Source: Paenibacillus albus (GTDB lineage: Bacteria; Bacillota; Bacilli; Paenibacillales; Paenibacillaceae). From it: a stretch of 64,000 nucleotides of DNA. The notes beneath the pieces were generated by a model that worked only from the letters and a program-made list of their open reading frames with translations, was not told the origin of the DNA and made no database searches. Every line of letters begins with the position of its first letter. The stretch's first letter is position 1. Position numbers and translations under genes: made by a program. The DNA lies in contig NZ_CP034437.1 in NCBI RefSeq assembly GCF_003952225.1, positions 3,982,501 to 4,046,500 of the forward strand, in the 5' to 3' direction. Positions 51,440 to 60,436 of the stretch are shown piece by piece.

Positions 51440-53095
51440 ATGATCCTCTATGACTACATCGTTAATTTATCTATTTTCTCGCTATTGATCAGTACGCCTT
51501 TAGTCATTCGTTCCTTCATCGATCATAAGCCGCTTAAGCAAATGCACCTTTGGATTGGACTATATGGAGGCATTGTTTCCGTTATTCTAGTTACGCTCTC
51601 AGTTAAGCAGCAGGGCTATTCATACGATATTCGATATGCACCCGTCATCCTGATGTTTGCTTATCTGGGACCGGCAGCCGGATTCATCACTGGTATCTTT
51701 GCCTTGTTAACAAGGCTTATCGCAAGTGGAAATTGGTCTCCAGCGATTATGGGGTGGGCATTAATCATGATGGTTTTCACCATCATGCACGTATGGATAT
51801 CTAAGCGCTTGACACCCCTTAAGAGAATTGCGGCTTATTATGGGACCTATATCGTTCTCTATGTGATCATTCTCTTGGCGTTCCAAATTCTAGTCGATAA
51901 ACCGATGTTTCATATTCAATACTTGCTGTTTGTTCTGTTAGGCGTAATTATAGGAGGCTTGCTTATTGAATCCAATGAAAGGCTCCGCCGGATCATTAGA
52001 GAACGAAAATATATGGAAAATACGATAGAGGCGAGTGAATCCAAGTATCGACTCATCGCGAATTATACATCGGACCTCATCTTGGTTATGGATCAGGATT
52101 ACTCGGGCAGTTATTTCTCTCCTTCGCATGAGCACGTATTAGGGTATCATGTGAGTGAATTGGAAGGCAGAGCACTCTGCAGCATTATCTGTCCGGAGGA
52201 TGAAATCAAATTTAAAAGCATGATTAAGAAGATGTTTGCGAATAAAGAAATGAGCGCATCCATTGAAATCCGATTTAAGCACAAAGAAGGGCACTGGATC
52301 GTCTTCGAATCGCTATGCAGACCGGTTAGAACAGAGAACAAAGGGATCGAACATATCGTCATGATTAGCCGCGATATCTCGGAGCGAAAGAAGGCAGAGG
52401 AAATCTTGTTGCAATCGGAGAAGCTATCCATCATTGGAGAGCTGGCAGCGGGCGTGGCGCATGAAATAAGAAATCCCCTTACAACCATCAAAGGCTTCCT
52501 GCAGATTTATAACAAGGAGAATCATGCGGTCAAGCATGGCGATCTGCTCCTGGAGGAGCTGGAACGCATCGAGACCATTACGAGTGAACTGCTCTCTATG
52601 GCAAAGCCTCAAGCCGCTCAGCTTACTCCTGCGGATGTTAGAGAATTAATTGACTATACGGTTGAGTTCCTGACCCCTCAGACGAACATGACCAATATTG
52701 CGTTCAAATGCAGCTATGAAGAGCGTTCTTACCCGATGATGTGTGAGAGAAATCAATTAAAGCAGGTATTTCTCAATATCCTAAAGAATGCCATTGAGGC
52801 TATGCCAAGCGGCGGAGAGATTCAGATCAGCCTGCGAAGCGAAGCCGAAGGGGTATGTCTGATCGCTTTTCAAGATCAAGGGTACGGGATTCCCGATGAG
52901 CTGATTCCTCGATTAGGCCAGCCATTTTATAGTTTAAAGGAAAAAGGGACTGGTCTTGGGCTAATGATTTGTCATAAAATAATTAAACAGCATCATGGCA
53001 CCATTACATACGCAAGTAAAGTCAATGAAGGCACACGAATTGAGATTAGATTGCCCGTTGAAAGCGGAGTAGAAGGGAGCACTCTAGAAAGATGA
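51440..53095 (+). CDS. Orphan sensor histidine kinase (5TMR-LYT, PAS, HisKA, HATPase)
   Basis: A 551-residue membrane kinase. About six spans form a 5TMR-LYT-like sensor (YDIRYAPVILMFAYLGPAAG), followed by a PAS-like domain, then His341 in GVAHEIRNPLTTIKG (phosphoacceptor) and the ATP-binding NAIEAMPSGGEI and GTGLGLMICHKI. The ATG at 51440 is preferred to GTG 51431. No response regulator is adjacent, so like KinA/KinB-type kinases it may feed a shared phosphorelay such as that controlling sporulation. Its stop overlaps the next ATG by four bases. Confidence 0.85.
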   Translation: MILYDYIVNLSIFSLLISTPLVIRSFIDHKPLKQMHLWIGLYGGIVSVILVTLSVKQQGYSYDIRYAPVILMFAYLGPAAGFITGIFALLTRLIASGNWSPAIMGWALIMMVFTIMHVWISKRLTPLKRIAAYYGTYIVLYVIILLAFQILVDKPMFHIQYLLFVLLGVIIGGLLIESNERLRRIIRERKYMENTIEASESKYRLIANYTSDLILVMDQDYSGSYFSPSHEHVLGYHVSELEGRALCSIICPEDEIKFKSMIKKMFANKEMSASIEIRFKHKEGHWIVFESLCRPVRTENKGIEHIVMISRDISERKKAEEILLQSEKLSIIGELAAGVAHEIRNPLTTIKGFLQIYNKENHAVKHGDLLLEELERIETITSELLSMAKPQAAQLTPADVRELIDYTVEFLTPQTNMTNIAFKCSYEERSYPMMCERNQLKQVFLNILKNAIEAMPSGGEIQISLRSEAEGVCLIAFQDQGYGIPDELIPRLGQPFYSLKEKGTGLGLMICHKIIKQHHGTITYASKVNEGTRIEIRLPVESGVEGSTLER

Positions 53096-53949
53096 AACTT
53101 GGCTTAAGCTCATATAGCTTGTCCCGTGCTATTGGATCAAACGAAATGACCATTCTGGATGCCATACAATGGATTGCCGACCAAGGCGGACAGCATATGG
53201 AAGTCGTACCGATCGGTTTCGACCTTACAAATAATCACGAGCTCATTGAGGCCATCCGTCATAAAGCCTCCGATGCAGGGATCGAACTGTCGAATTACGC
53301 GATTGGCGCCGATTTCTTGAAAGCAGGAGACGGTGCGTTCGAACAGGAGATCGAGCGCGTGAAGCGTGAAGTGGATATTGCACACAGCCTTGGACTAAAG
53401 CTCATGCGGCATGACGTTGCGATGTCCTCGGATATCTCGATAAAGCATTTCAACGAGGAGCTGGAGAGGATGGCGTCAGCATGCAGACAAATTGCTGATT
53501 ATGCATCCCAGTTCGGGATTACGACCAGTGTAGAGAATCACGGTTATTTCGTACAAGCTAGCGATCGGGTGCAGGCGTTGATCCATGCCGTAAACCGTCC
53601 AAACTTCAAAACGACGATAGATGTCGGCAATTTCATGTGCGCGGACGAGGATTCCGTATCAGCAGTGAAGAATAACATTGCATATGCATCCATGGTTCAT
53701 ATTAAAGACTTCTACCTCAGACCATCGGATCAGAACCCCGGCGAAGGCTATTTCAAGACGGCGAGCGGCAATTATTTGCGCGGCGCCATCGTCGGGCACG
53801 GCGATATTAATATGAGAGAGGTACTGCGCGTTATCAAACAATCCGGTTATGACGGCTACCTTTCGATTGAATTTGAAGGCATGGAAGACTGCAAGCTCGG
53901 GTCGAAAATCGGCATGGACAATGTACAGCGGTTGTGGTCGGAAGTATAG
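53092..53949 (+). CDS. Sugar-phosphate isomerase/epimerase-like TIM-barrel protein
   Basis: A 285-residue xylose-isomerase-like TIM-barrel protein. Metal-site residues are visible as TSVENHGYFVQ (Glu), TIDVGNFMC (Asp), MVHIKDFYL (His and Asp) and LSIEFEGMED (Glu). Such enzymes isomerise or epimerise sugars, often inositol-like. The ATG overlaps the kinase stop (ATGA), a surprising pairing that links a sugar enzyme to a sensor kinase. Its last 291 bases are antisense to the exporter reading frame on the other strand. Confidence 0.85.
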   Translation: MKLGLSSYSLSRAIGSNEMTILDAIQWIADQGGQHMEVVPIGFDLTNNHELIEAIRHKASDAGIELSNYAIGADFLKAGDGAFEQEIERVKREVDIAHSLGLKLMRHDVAMSSDISIKHFNEELERMASACRQIADYASQFGITTSVENHGYFVQASDRVQALIHAVNRPNFKTTIDVGNFMCADEDSVSAVKNNIAYASMVHIKDFYLRPSDQNPGEGYFKTASGNYLRGAIVGHGDINMREVLRVIKQSGYDGYLSIEFEGMEDCKLGSKIGMDNVQRLWSEV

Positions 53950-55215
53950 CTCGGAAAAAGATAAAAAGTGAAAAAGACAAAAGAGAAACCCGCCGTCTAG
54001 AGCGGGTTTCTCTTTTCTTTTGACAAAATCAGCCTTTTCAACGAGAGTACGATTTGCTTGTCCGCCAAGGAGACGCCTTGACAGCAGCAGGCCAAAGGCA
54101 AGGAGTATAATCACCACAAAACCATATAACAGCGTATACCCGCCGATTCGATAGAAGAAGCTGCCCACGATCGGGCTAGTCGCCATTCCCATGTAGCGGA
54201 AGAAGTTATAGGCTCCGACGGCCGTCGCACGATTGTTCGTGTAAGCTCCGGTCAACAACGTGGTTTGAACAGGTAAGGAGAGCCCGAGTGCTAATCCGAA
54301 GAATATAATTCCGGTCAGGAGCCAAGCTAATGAGAACGAATAGAAGATGAGGAAAAACAGCACCGAAATGGCATTGAAATAGGTCGTGAGAACGATCAGC
54401 TTTTCTCCTTCAATCCGAGCTTGAATCTTCCCGCCTATGAAGCTGCCGACGACCATGCATAGCGACATTGGGAGGAATACCAATCCTTTCTGCTCGGCCG
54501 ACAAGCCGTAACGATCGCTTAAGATGTTCGGCAGGAAGACAAGGAAATCATAAAATACATAATACTGAATAAAGCCAAGATAAATGATGGACGATCCGAC
54601 CCGGTTTTGAAGAATCGCGGCAAAATCCCGCAGTTGAAAGCGTCCTCCCACGATGTGATCCGGCTTCGTTTCCTTCAAGTACAGATAGTTAAGAACGAGT
54701 ACAACCAGCCCTGTTGCTGCAAGAGCGAGAAACACCGAGTGGAAATTGAACATCCCGCTAAGGAAACCCCCGATTACAGGACCGAGCACTGGTCCTAGTG
54801 AGACTAGCATTTGGAACGTTCCCATCGCTTGGCCGCGTTCTTTTCCATCGAACAAATCACTGATGACCGTAACCGCAACCACTGACCCCGAAGCAATACC
54901 GATTGCTTGCAAGGCTCGGAAGAAGATAAGCAGTTCTAAGTTTCCGGAGAAGAAACAACCGACTGATGCAAGAACATACAGCGTTATGCCGAAAAGCATG
55001 ATTTTGCGGCGACCCTTCGAATCAGTGAGCGGACCATAGATCATCTGCATGATGGCTAGGAATAAGGTGAACACTGAAATCGTCAAATTAACGACGAATG
55101 AAGTCGAGTGGAGCTGACTCGTAACCTCGGGCAGCACCGGAGTATAAATCGTTTGCGTGAACGGTCCGAGAAATGCCGCAAACGCTACTAGATAAACAAT
55201 AAATTTTCGATTCAT
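53659..55215 (-). CDS. MFS exporter with an anomalous C-terminal extension
   Basis: A 12-helix DHA1-type drug exporter for the first about 390 residues: FLGPFTQTIYTPVLPE in helix 1, GPLTDSKGRRK as motif A, and ends near LLSRRLLGGQ. The frame does not stop there. It continues through the terminator hairpin (53978-54017) and then reads antisense through the isomerase gene to 53659, adding over 100 residues of low-quality sequence. The natural stop has probably been lost, or a small frameshift sits near 54030. The gene shares a divergent promoter region with the LysR gene. Confidence 0.75.
   Translation of the reverse strand: MNRKFIVYLVAFAAFLGPFTQTIYTPVLPEVTSQLHSTSFVVNLTISVFTLFLAIMQMIYGPLTDSKGRRKIMLFGITLYVLASVGCFFSGNLELLIFFRALQAIGIASGSVVAVTVISDLFDGKERGQAMGTFQMLVSLGPVLGPVIGGFLSGMFNFHSVFLALAATGLVVLVLNYLYLKETKPDHIVGGRFQLRDFAAILQNRVGSSIIYLGFIQYYVFYDFLVFLPNILSDRYGLSAEQKGLVFLPMSLCMVVGSFIGGKIQARIEGEKLIVLTTYFNAISVLFFLIFYSFSLAWLLTGIIFFGLALGLSLPVQTTLLTGAYTNNRATAVGAYNFFRYMGMATSPIVGSFFYRIGGYTLLYGFVVIILLAFGLLLSRRLLGGQANRTLVEKADFVKRKEKPALDGGFLFCLFHFLSFSELYFRPQPLYIVHADFRPELAVFHAFKFNRKVAVITGLFDNAQYLSHINIAVPDDGAAQIIAARRLEIAFAGVLIRWSEVEVFNMNHGCICNVILHC
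53978..54017. terminator. Bidirectional terminator between isomerase and MFS genes
   Basis: AAAGAGAAACCCGC/GCGGGTTTCTCTTT stem with A/T tracts on both sides. The MFS reading frame passes through it. Confidence 0.85.
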
Positions 55216-55327
55216 GCTGTTCCATCCTTTCTTTGAACTGTTATTGCAATGTTACTTGAAATCAATCATTTATTCCAACGCATTGCATGCTATAATCTCA
55301 TTGACTAGAAGGAATGAAGGATGGAGT

Positions 55328-56224
55328 GTGCGGAGCTTGGAACTTCTTCAACTGCAATATTTTCTCGCGGTAGCTCGTTCGGAGCATGTCACCGAAGCTG
55401 CCCGAAGTCTGCATGTTACCCAATCTTCCTTAAGCAAAACGATTCAACGATTGGAGGAGGATCTAGGCGTTTCCTTATTCGATCGAAAAGGCAGAAAGCT
55501 GCAATTGAATACGTTCGGAAGAAGCTTTCTCCGGCGTGCCGAAAGGGCTTTGTTCGAATTGGAGCAAGGGAAACTGGAGCTACATGGCTTACTCTACCCC
55601 GATTATGGCATCATTGAATTAGGAGTAACCAGTGCGAGCGTGCTGCCCGAAATTCTCCGGGAATTTCGAAAAAAACGACCTAATATCCAATATCATGTGC
55701 AAATGCTGAGCACGCCGGAAATGATTATGCTTCTAGAGCGTGGTGAGGTGGACTTTTGTTTGTCTTCGCCTCCTGTTGAACGGGAGGACATCGAATGTCA
55801 AATCGTCTGCATCGACCCTATATTGGTCGCCGTCCCAATTGGGCATCGGTTGGCGAATCGAAGCAGCGTCTCCTTAACCGAGCTGAAGGATGAATGGTTT
55901 GTCGGGGTCAAGGTTGGTTTCGGTACTCGAGATTTAATGGATGCAGTATGCAGATCACTTGGATTTGTGCCTCATTATGTGTATGAAGGAGACGAACCGG
56001 CGAGATTGGTTAATCTGGTGGAAGCCGAAATTGGCATTGCTTTCATCCCAAGCACGGCAAGGAACGAACGAGCACAAATTAAATATCTGCAGGTAGAGAC
56101 GCATGAAGTAGTACGCAAAATCGCACTGTTGTGGCACGAGAGTCGATATTTGTCGCCTGCTGCTCTGGAATTTCGCGAGATCGTGATCGGATTTTTCGAG
56201 ACGAGAACCGAGCAGATCGACTAA
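55328..56224 (+). CDS. LysR-family regulator beside the MFS exporter
   Basis: A 298-residue LysR protein. The N-terminal winged HTH is intact (SLELLQLQYFLAVARSEHVT and TQSSLSKTIQRLEEDLG...LFDR). Start GTG 55328 with AAGG 7 bases upstream, or TTG 55337 with GGAG further up. It is divergent from the MFS exporter (113 bases between the start codons), the classic arrangement for a LysR gene and its target, and a TATAAT lies at 55291-55296. The effector is unknown but may be the exported compound. Confidence 0.92.
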   Translation: MRSLELLQLQYFLAVARSEHVTEAARSLHVTQSSLSKTIQRLEEDLGVSLFDRKGRKLQLNTFGRSFLRRAERALFELEQGKLELHGLLYPDYGIIELGVTSASVLPEILREFRKKRPNIQYHVQMLSTPEMIMLLERGEVDFCLSSPPVEREDIECQIVCIDPILVAVPIGHRLANRSSVSLTELKDEWFVGVKVGFGTRDLMDAVCRSLGFVPHYVYEGDEPARLVNLVEAEIGIAFIPSTARNERAQIKYLQVETHEVVRKIALLWHESRYLSPAALEFREIVIGFFETRTEQID

Positions 56225-56253
56225 GTTTCTTAGAAGGATACTCAAACACAACT

Positions 56254-56313
56254 CACAACACCAACCAAAAAAAGAGCTGCTCGAGATGAGCGGCCCTTAT
56301 GGTTGGTGTTGTG
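56254..56313. terminator. Long bidirectional hairpin between convergent genes
   Basis: CACAACACCAACC pairs perfectly with GGTTGGTGTTGTG over a 34-base inner region with its own GCTGCTC/GAGCGGC stem and an A-tract. It serves the LysR gene and the minus-strand ArsR-like gene. Confidence 0.8.
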
Positions 56314-56326
56314 TTTAGCTATTTCA

Positions 56327-57262
56327 TCATTCGGTCAGTTCGGATGGCTTCTCTTCAAGCTGTCCGTACGTAATCGTAACCTCAATATCTTGATCGTAAT
56401 TGCCGAAATGGCGCCCTAACAGGCTGATGCCGCCGCAATGTGTTGACGTCTCCAAGCAGGAAATCCGCAAACGAAGCTCATCGTTAGGCTGGATGTTCAG
56501 ATCGGCCGGTGTCAGTGAGGAGAGCTTAATGCCGTCGAGGAACGTACCGTCGCTGCGAATCGCGATCGTCTTCAGCAGTCCGTGCTGTGTGCCGTGATAC
56601 CACCAGTCCGGCGTGAATACGCCTTTCTGAGCACCGAAATCGCCTGGACAGGTCCATGTGCCGAGCTCAATTCCGTTCATCCAGAAGGTTATATCTGATG
56701 GCCAATTCTCATTATAGCCCGGTGCCTCCGAGCAAATCTCCAGGGAAATCGTTATGCTCGATGCGGTCTGCCCGCCGACCAAATAATTCGGAATGCGGTA
56801 TTCCACATAGCCGCTGCTGAACCACAGCATCTTCGCCTTCACATGCTCCGGATCCCAGAAATAACGAGGGTCATCGACGATTCCGATCATGGAAGTCTCC
56901 GAAGCCAAGCCGCAGGTCGGCTTCACTTTGAAATCATTATATTGGCCGACCGGTATCGAGAAGGAGTAGCGGCTTGCATCGCGGACCGCCGGTGCGCGCA
57001 GCTGCAAGGTCACGACATCCGGTAGCAGCCGGCACACCTTTAGCCGGCCGCGCGTCCCCGAGACGCTTTCCGTGCCGACAAGGGCGGCTCTCTCCAGCTT
57101 CTGGATATGCTTCGTAACGATGGCGGAGGAGATGCCGAGCTCCGCGGCCAGCTCCTTGATGCTCCGAGGTGCGTGGTCTAGCAGTTCGATGATGCGGACG
57201 CGGGTTTCCGAAGCGAAGCATTCGAGCAGCTCCATATTCTTGGTCGTGACTTGTATATTCAT
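56327..57262 (-). CDS. ArsR-type regulator with a large C-terminal ligand-like domain
   Basis: A 311-residue protein. The first about 85 residues are an ArsR winged helix (LLECFASETRVRIIELLDHA, SIKELAAELGISSAIVTKHI). The remaining 220 are a beta-rich domain (WWYHGTQHGLL, FWMNGIELGTW, ISLLGRHFGNYD) resembling a jelly-roll carbohydrate-type fold. The start ATG at 57262 has GAGG 7 bases upstream; another in-frame ATG at 57280 is also possible. It is divergent from the GH2 gene and probably controls it, sensing a sugar with the large domain. Confidence 0.85.
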   Translation of the reverse strand: MNIQVTTKNMELLECFASETRVRIIELLDHAPRSIKELAAELGISSAIVTKHIQKLERAALVGTESVSGTRGRLKVCRLLPDVVTLQLRAPAVRDASRYSFSIPVGQYNDFKVKPTCGLASETSMIGIVDDPRYFWDPEHVKAKMLWFSSGYVEYRIPNYLVGGQTASSITISLEICSEAPGYNENWPSDITFWMNGIELGTWTCPGDFGAQKGVFTPDWWYHGTQHGLLKTIAIRSDGTFLDGIKLSSLTPADLNIQPNDELRLRISCLETSTHCGGISLLGRHFGNYDQDIEVTITYGQLEEKPSELTE

Positions 57263-57309
57263 GCTGTGGCCTCGTTCCATCGTAATTGTCGCCTCATTAT
57301 ATAACTCAA

Positions 57310-57327
57310 AAGTTAATTAATCAACTT
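57310..57327. promoter_or_regulatory. Operator candidate in the ArsR/GH2 divergent region, site 1
   Basis: AAGTTAATTAATCAACTT is an 18-bp palindrome with one mismatch, 48 bases from the ArsR-gene start and directly upstream of the GH2 promoter -35 box. Confidence 0.65.
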
Positions 57328-57331
57328 ACCA

Positions 57332-57361
57332 TTGACGAATTCGGTAGGATCAAGTCATAAT
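57332..57361 (+). promoter_or_regulatory. Promoter of the GH2 gene
   Basis: TTGACG (57332-57337) and CATAAT (57356-57361) with an 18-base spacer. It lies between the two operator candidates. Confidence 0.5.
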
Positions 57362-57392
57362 GTGTTTGAAGTCTTACAATCTAGTTATTTTA

Positions 57393-57404
57393 TTAACTTT
57401 TAAG
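57393..57404. promoter_or_regulatory. Operator candidate in the ArsR/GH2 divergent region, site 2
   Basis: AACTTTTAAGTT contains the same AACTT/AAGTT arms as site 1 with a short spacer, and lies in the GH2 leader. Confidence 0.5.
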
Positions 57405-57428
57405 TTACTTAATATGGAGGGTATGTAG

Positions 57429-59189
57429 ATGACAGAGCAACTGCGTGCGGAGCATCCGCGTCCGCAATTCATGAGGAACGACTGGGTGAACTTGAATGGG
57501 GAATGGGAGTTCGAATTCGACGACGAGCAGCGCGGCGAAGCTGCCGGTTGGCATAGCGGACGAGAGCCATTCTCGAAGCGCATCCAGGTGCCATTCGCTT
57601 ATCAGAGCAAGCTGAGCGGCATCGGCGATACCGATTTTCACGATACCGTATGGTACCGCACTGGCTTCGACGTGCCTTCGCAGTTTGAAGGCAAGCGGAC
57701 ATTGCTGCATTTTGGCGCTGTCGATTATGAAGCTTCTGTCTGGGTTAACGGTATCTTGGTCGCGAAGCATGAAGGCGGGCATACGCCGTTCCGCGCAGAC
57801 ATCACGAATGCGCTGCAAGCTGAGGGTAACGTGCTCGTAGTCAAAGCAGTCGATTATAGCAAGGATCTGGACCTACCGCGGGGCAAGCAGTACTGGATGC
57901 GCGAATCTGCCAGCATCTTCTATACACGGACCACGGGCATTTGGCAGACGGTCTGGATGGAAGCCGTGTCTGCGGTTCACGTGGACAAGGTTAAGATTAC
58001 GCCGGACATCGACCGTCATGAAGTCCGCGTAGCAGTCTTCGTCAAAGACGTGCCGGCTGGCGCAGCCCTTCGAGTGAAAGCGACTGTCACGTACGAAGGA
58101 CAACCTGTCGCCGAGGACGTGTTCACGATTCGCGAAGGTCGTTCGTCCGCAGTACGCGCGATTGGGATCGAAGATTTGAGCGAACTGAAGATCGGCGGAT
58201 TCTGGAGTCCGGAGCATCCGCATTTGTATGACGTCGTGTTCACGCTTCTTGACGGCGATGTTGTACTTGACGAAGTAAACAGCTACTTTGGCATGCGCAA
58301 GGTGTCCATCGCCGGAGGCAAGCTTTGCTTAAACAATCGTCCTTACTATTTGCGCATGGTGCTGGACCAAGGCTACTTCCCAGATGGCATTCTGACACCG
58401 CCGAGCGATGAAGCGATCAAGCAGGACGTTGAATTGACGAAAGCAATGGGCTTTAACGGAGCGCGTAAGCACCAGAAGCTGGAGGATCCGCGTTATCTGT
58501 ACTGGTGTGACAAGCTGGGCCTCGCGGTGTGGAGCGAAGCGGCGAACGCGTTCGAGTACAGTGATGAGTATGTGCGCCGGTTCACGAACGAATGGATCGA
58601 ATCCGTGGAGCGCGGCTACAACCATCCGTCGATTATCGTCTGGGTACCGATCAACGAGAGCTGGGGCGTGCCAAACATTCCAGTCAACAAGCTGCAGCAG
58701 CAGCATGCGATGTCCATGTACCATCTGACAAAGTCGCTCGACGAGATGCGTCCGGTTATTTCCAATGATGGCTGGGAGCTCGTGAAGACGGATCTCTTCA
58801 GCATTCACGACTACGAATGGCGCCGTGAGGTGCTGATGGACCGCTACAGCACGGCTGATAAAGCCGTCTCAGCGATGCCTGCCAACCGTGTGCTTGCGGT
58901 GGAAGGCTATCCGTACGAGGGACAGCCGATCCTCGTCTCGGAATTCGGCGGCATCTTCTACAATAAGAGCGATCGCGAAGGCTGGGGCTATTCCGCAGCT
59001 GCTGACGATGAAGACTTCAAGAAGCGTCTTCGCGATGTCGTGCAGCCGATGTATCTGGCTGGCGTCGTACAAGGCTTCTGCTACACGCAGCTAACAGATG
59101 TAGAACAGGAGATTAACGGTCTCTTGACTTACGATCGTAAGCCGAAAGTGCCGCTGGAAGACATTAAAGCAATCGTGCAAGGCCGCTAA
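57429..59189 (+). CDS. GH2 glycoside hydrolase
   Basis: A 586-residue family-2 enzyme: jelly-roll sugar-binding domain, Ig-like domain, TIM barrel. The acid/base is Glu410 in PINESWG and the nucleophile is Glu505 in SEFGG. GH2 members are beta-galactosidases, beta-glucuronidases or beta-mannosidases; the specificity is not readable. It is shorter than many (no extra C-terminal domains) and lacks a signal peptide, so it acts in the cytosol. GGAGGG lies before the ATG. It is controlled by the divergent ArsR-type protein. Confidence 0.93.
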   Translation: MTEQLRAEHPRPQFMRNDWVNLNGEWEFEFDDEQRGEAAGWHSGREPFSKRIQVPFAYQSKLSGIGDTDFHDTVWYRTGFDVPSQFEGKRTLLHFGAVDYEASVWVNGILVAKHEGGHTPFRADITNALQAEGNVLVVKAVDYSKDLDLPRGKQYWMRESASIFYTRTTGIWQTVWMEAVSAVHVDKVKITPDIDRHEVRVAVFVKDVPAGAALRVKATVTYEGQPVAEDVFTIREGRSSAVRAIGIEDLSELKIGGFWSPEHPHLYDVVFTLLDGDVVLDEVNSYFGMRKVSIAGGKLCLNNRPYYLRMVLDQGYFPDGILTPPSDEAIKQDVELTKAMGFNGARKHQKLEDPRYLYWCDKLGLAVWSEAANAFEYSDEYVRRFTNEWIESVERGYNHPSIIVWVPINESWGVPNIPVNKLQQQHAMSMYHLTKSLDEMRPVISNDGWELVKTDLFSIHDYEWRREVLMDRYSTADKAVSAMPANRVLAVEGYPYEGQPILVSEFGGIFYNKSDREGWGYSAAADDEDFKKRLRDVVQPMYLAGVVQGFCYTQLTDVEQEINGLLTYDRKPKVPLEDIKAIVQGR

Positions 59190-59198
59190 TTTGCAAAG

Positions 59199-59232
59199 AA
59201 TCCCGCAGAATTCAACTCTGCGGGATTTTTTA
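59199..59232 (+). terminator. Terminator after GH2
   Basis: AATCCCGCAGA/TCTGCGGGATT stem with an ATTCAAC-type loop, followed by T run. Confidence 0.9.
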
Positions 59233-59349
59233 AAAAATTCAATTCATGGAGGAATGTTTTGGTAATTGGCGAATGTAGTACTGTCACGCAAAAAAATCGC
59301 CGCAGGCGATAAACAAGGGGGCTTTAGGATGAATAGGGAGGGCGAGCAA

Positions 59350-60219
59350 ATGAATGTTTACCAAGCAAATGATTACATTCAGAATGATGAGCGAATCGCA
59401 CTGGTAAAGTTGACGAGTCACTCGCATGAGCCCGAGCACACCCACAATTTTGTCGAACTTGTGTATATCTTGCGAGGTTATGGCAGACACCAGGTTAACG
59501 ATCAAACCTATAAGGTCCAGCGTGGCGATTTGTTATGGATGAATGTAGGCGATAAGCATTCATTCGAGGATGTAGAGGGCATGGAGTATATGAATATATT
59601 GATTCAGACGGATTTCTACAACAGACAATTGACATCGCTTGAACCGGATGAGAGCTTTTTCTCGCAAGAGCTTTTTCTAGAATTTCATCAGACGCTGCAG
59701 CGCTCATCTCGCCATATCCGTTTCATAGGCGGGTCCATATTGGAACTGGAAGAACTGCTCGAAACGATGTACTTGGAGTATACGAATAAGAAATACGGTT
59801 ACCGTGCCATGCTGAGCGGCTACACAACTCTGCTGCTAACCTCCGCATTTCGAACGATGCAGGACAATCTCACGAATGGAGCAAGCAACGATATCCAGGA
59901 ATTATTGCCAAAGCTATTATCGTATATCGAACATCATTACGCTTCCCCGATCACCCTCCAGGATCTAGCCAAAGAGAGCTATTATTCTCCTTATTACATA
60001 AGCAAAATGTTCAAAGTTTGCTGCGGCTATACGTTTACCGAGTACGTCCAGAAAGTAAGACTGCGAGAGGCGAAGCGCATACTGCTCGAGTCTGACGAAT
60101 GTGTGGCTTCGATTGGGAAGTGTGTGGGATATGCGGATAAGTCACAATTTTATCGGTTATTCAAACAGTATTATGGGCTTACACCTCAGCAAATGCGTGA
60201 GCAGCATACCATAAAATGA
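59350..60219 (+). CDS. AraC-family regulator upstream of the family-5 importer
   Basis: A 289-residue AraC protein. The cupin-like sensor begins MNVYQANDYIQNDER and has HEPEHTHNFVEL, and the HTH pair is LQDLAKESYYSPYYISKMFK and VASIGKCVGYADKSQFYRLF. Two starts are possible, ATG 59329 (AAGGGGG upstream) and ATG 59350 (GGGAGGG upstream); I use the latter. It is followed by a terminator and then by the oligopeptide/oligosaccharide-type importer genes, which it may control. Confidence 0.9.
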   Translation: MNVYQANDYIQNDERIALVKLTSHSHEPEHTHNFVELVYILRGYGRHQVNDQTYKVQRGDLLWMNVGDKHSFEDVEGMEYMNILIQTDFYNRQLTSLEPDESFFSQELFLEFHQTLQRSSRHIRFIGGSILELEELLETMYLEYTNKKYGYRAMLSGYTTLLLTSAFRTMQDNLTNGASNDIQELLPKLLSYIEHHYASPITLQDLAKESYYSPYYISKMFKVCCGYTFTEYVQKVRLREAKRILLESDECVASIGKCVGYADKSQFYRLFKQYYGLTPQQMREQHTIK

Positions 60220-60235
60220 AATCGCTTACATTCGA

Positions 60236-60263
60236 CAAAAAGCCCCCTTGTGGGGCTTTTTTT
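60236..60263 (+). terminator. Terminator after the AraC regulator
   Basis: AAAAAGCCCC/GGGGCTTTTT with a CTTGT loop and a T run. Confidence 0.9.
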
Positions 60264-60436
60264 GTTCTTTCTGGGCATGTGCATTGCAAGATTTGTCACG
60301 GAGTGGACGATCTTTTCTTGTTATCCAAAAAGCCGTAAAAACAGAAACTTTCCATTGAATTCAGGGATAACCTCACATAATAATGATGGTGAGTCCAATA
60401 AACTCAAAAACAAACAAAGGTATCGGAGGGTTGTAA

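Noticed and set aside
59285-59310. ATCGCC/GGCGAT hairpin before the AraC gene as a regulatory RNA
   Set aside because: A 6-bp stem in a GC-rich leader is common by chance; no second structure or conserved sequence supports it.
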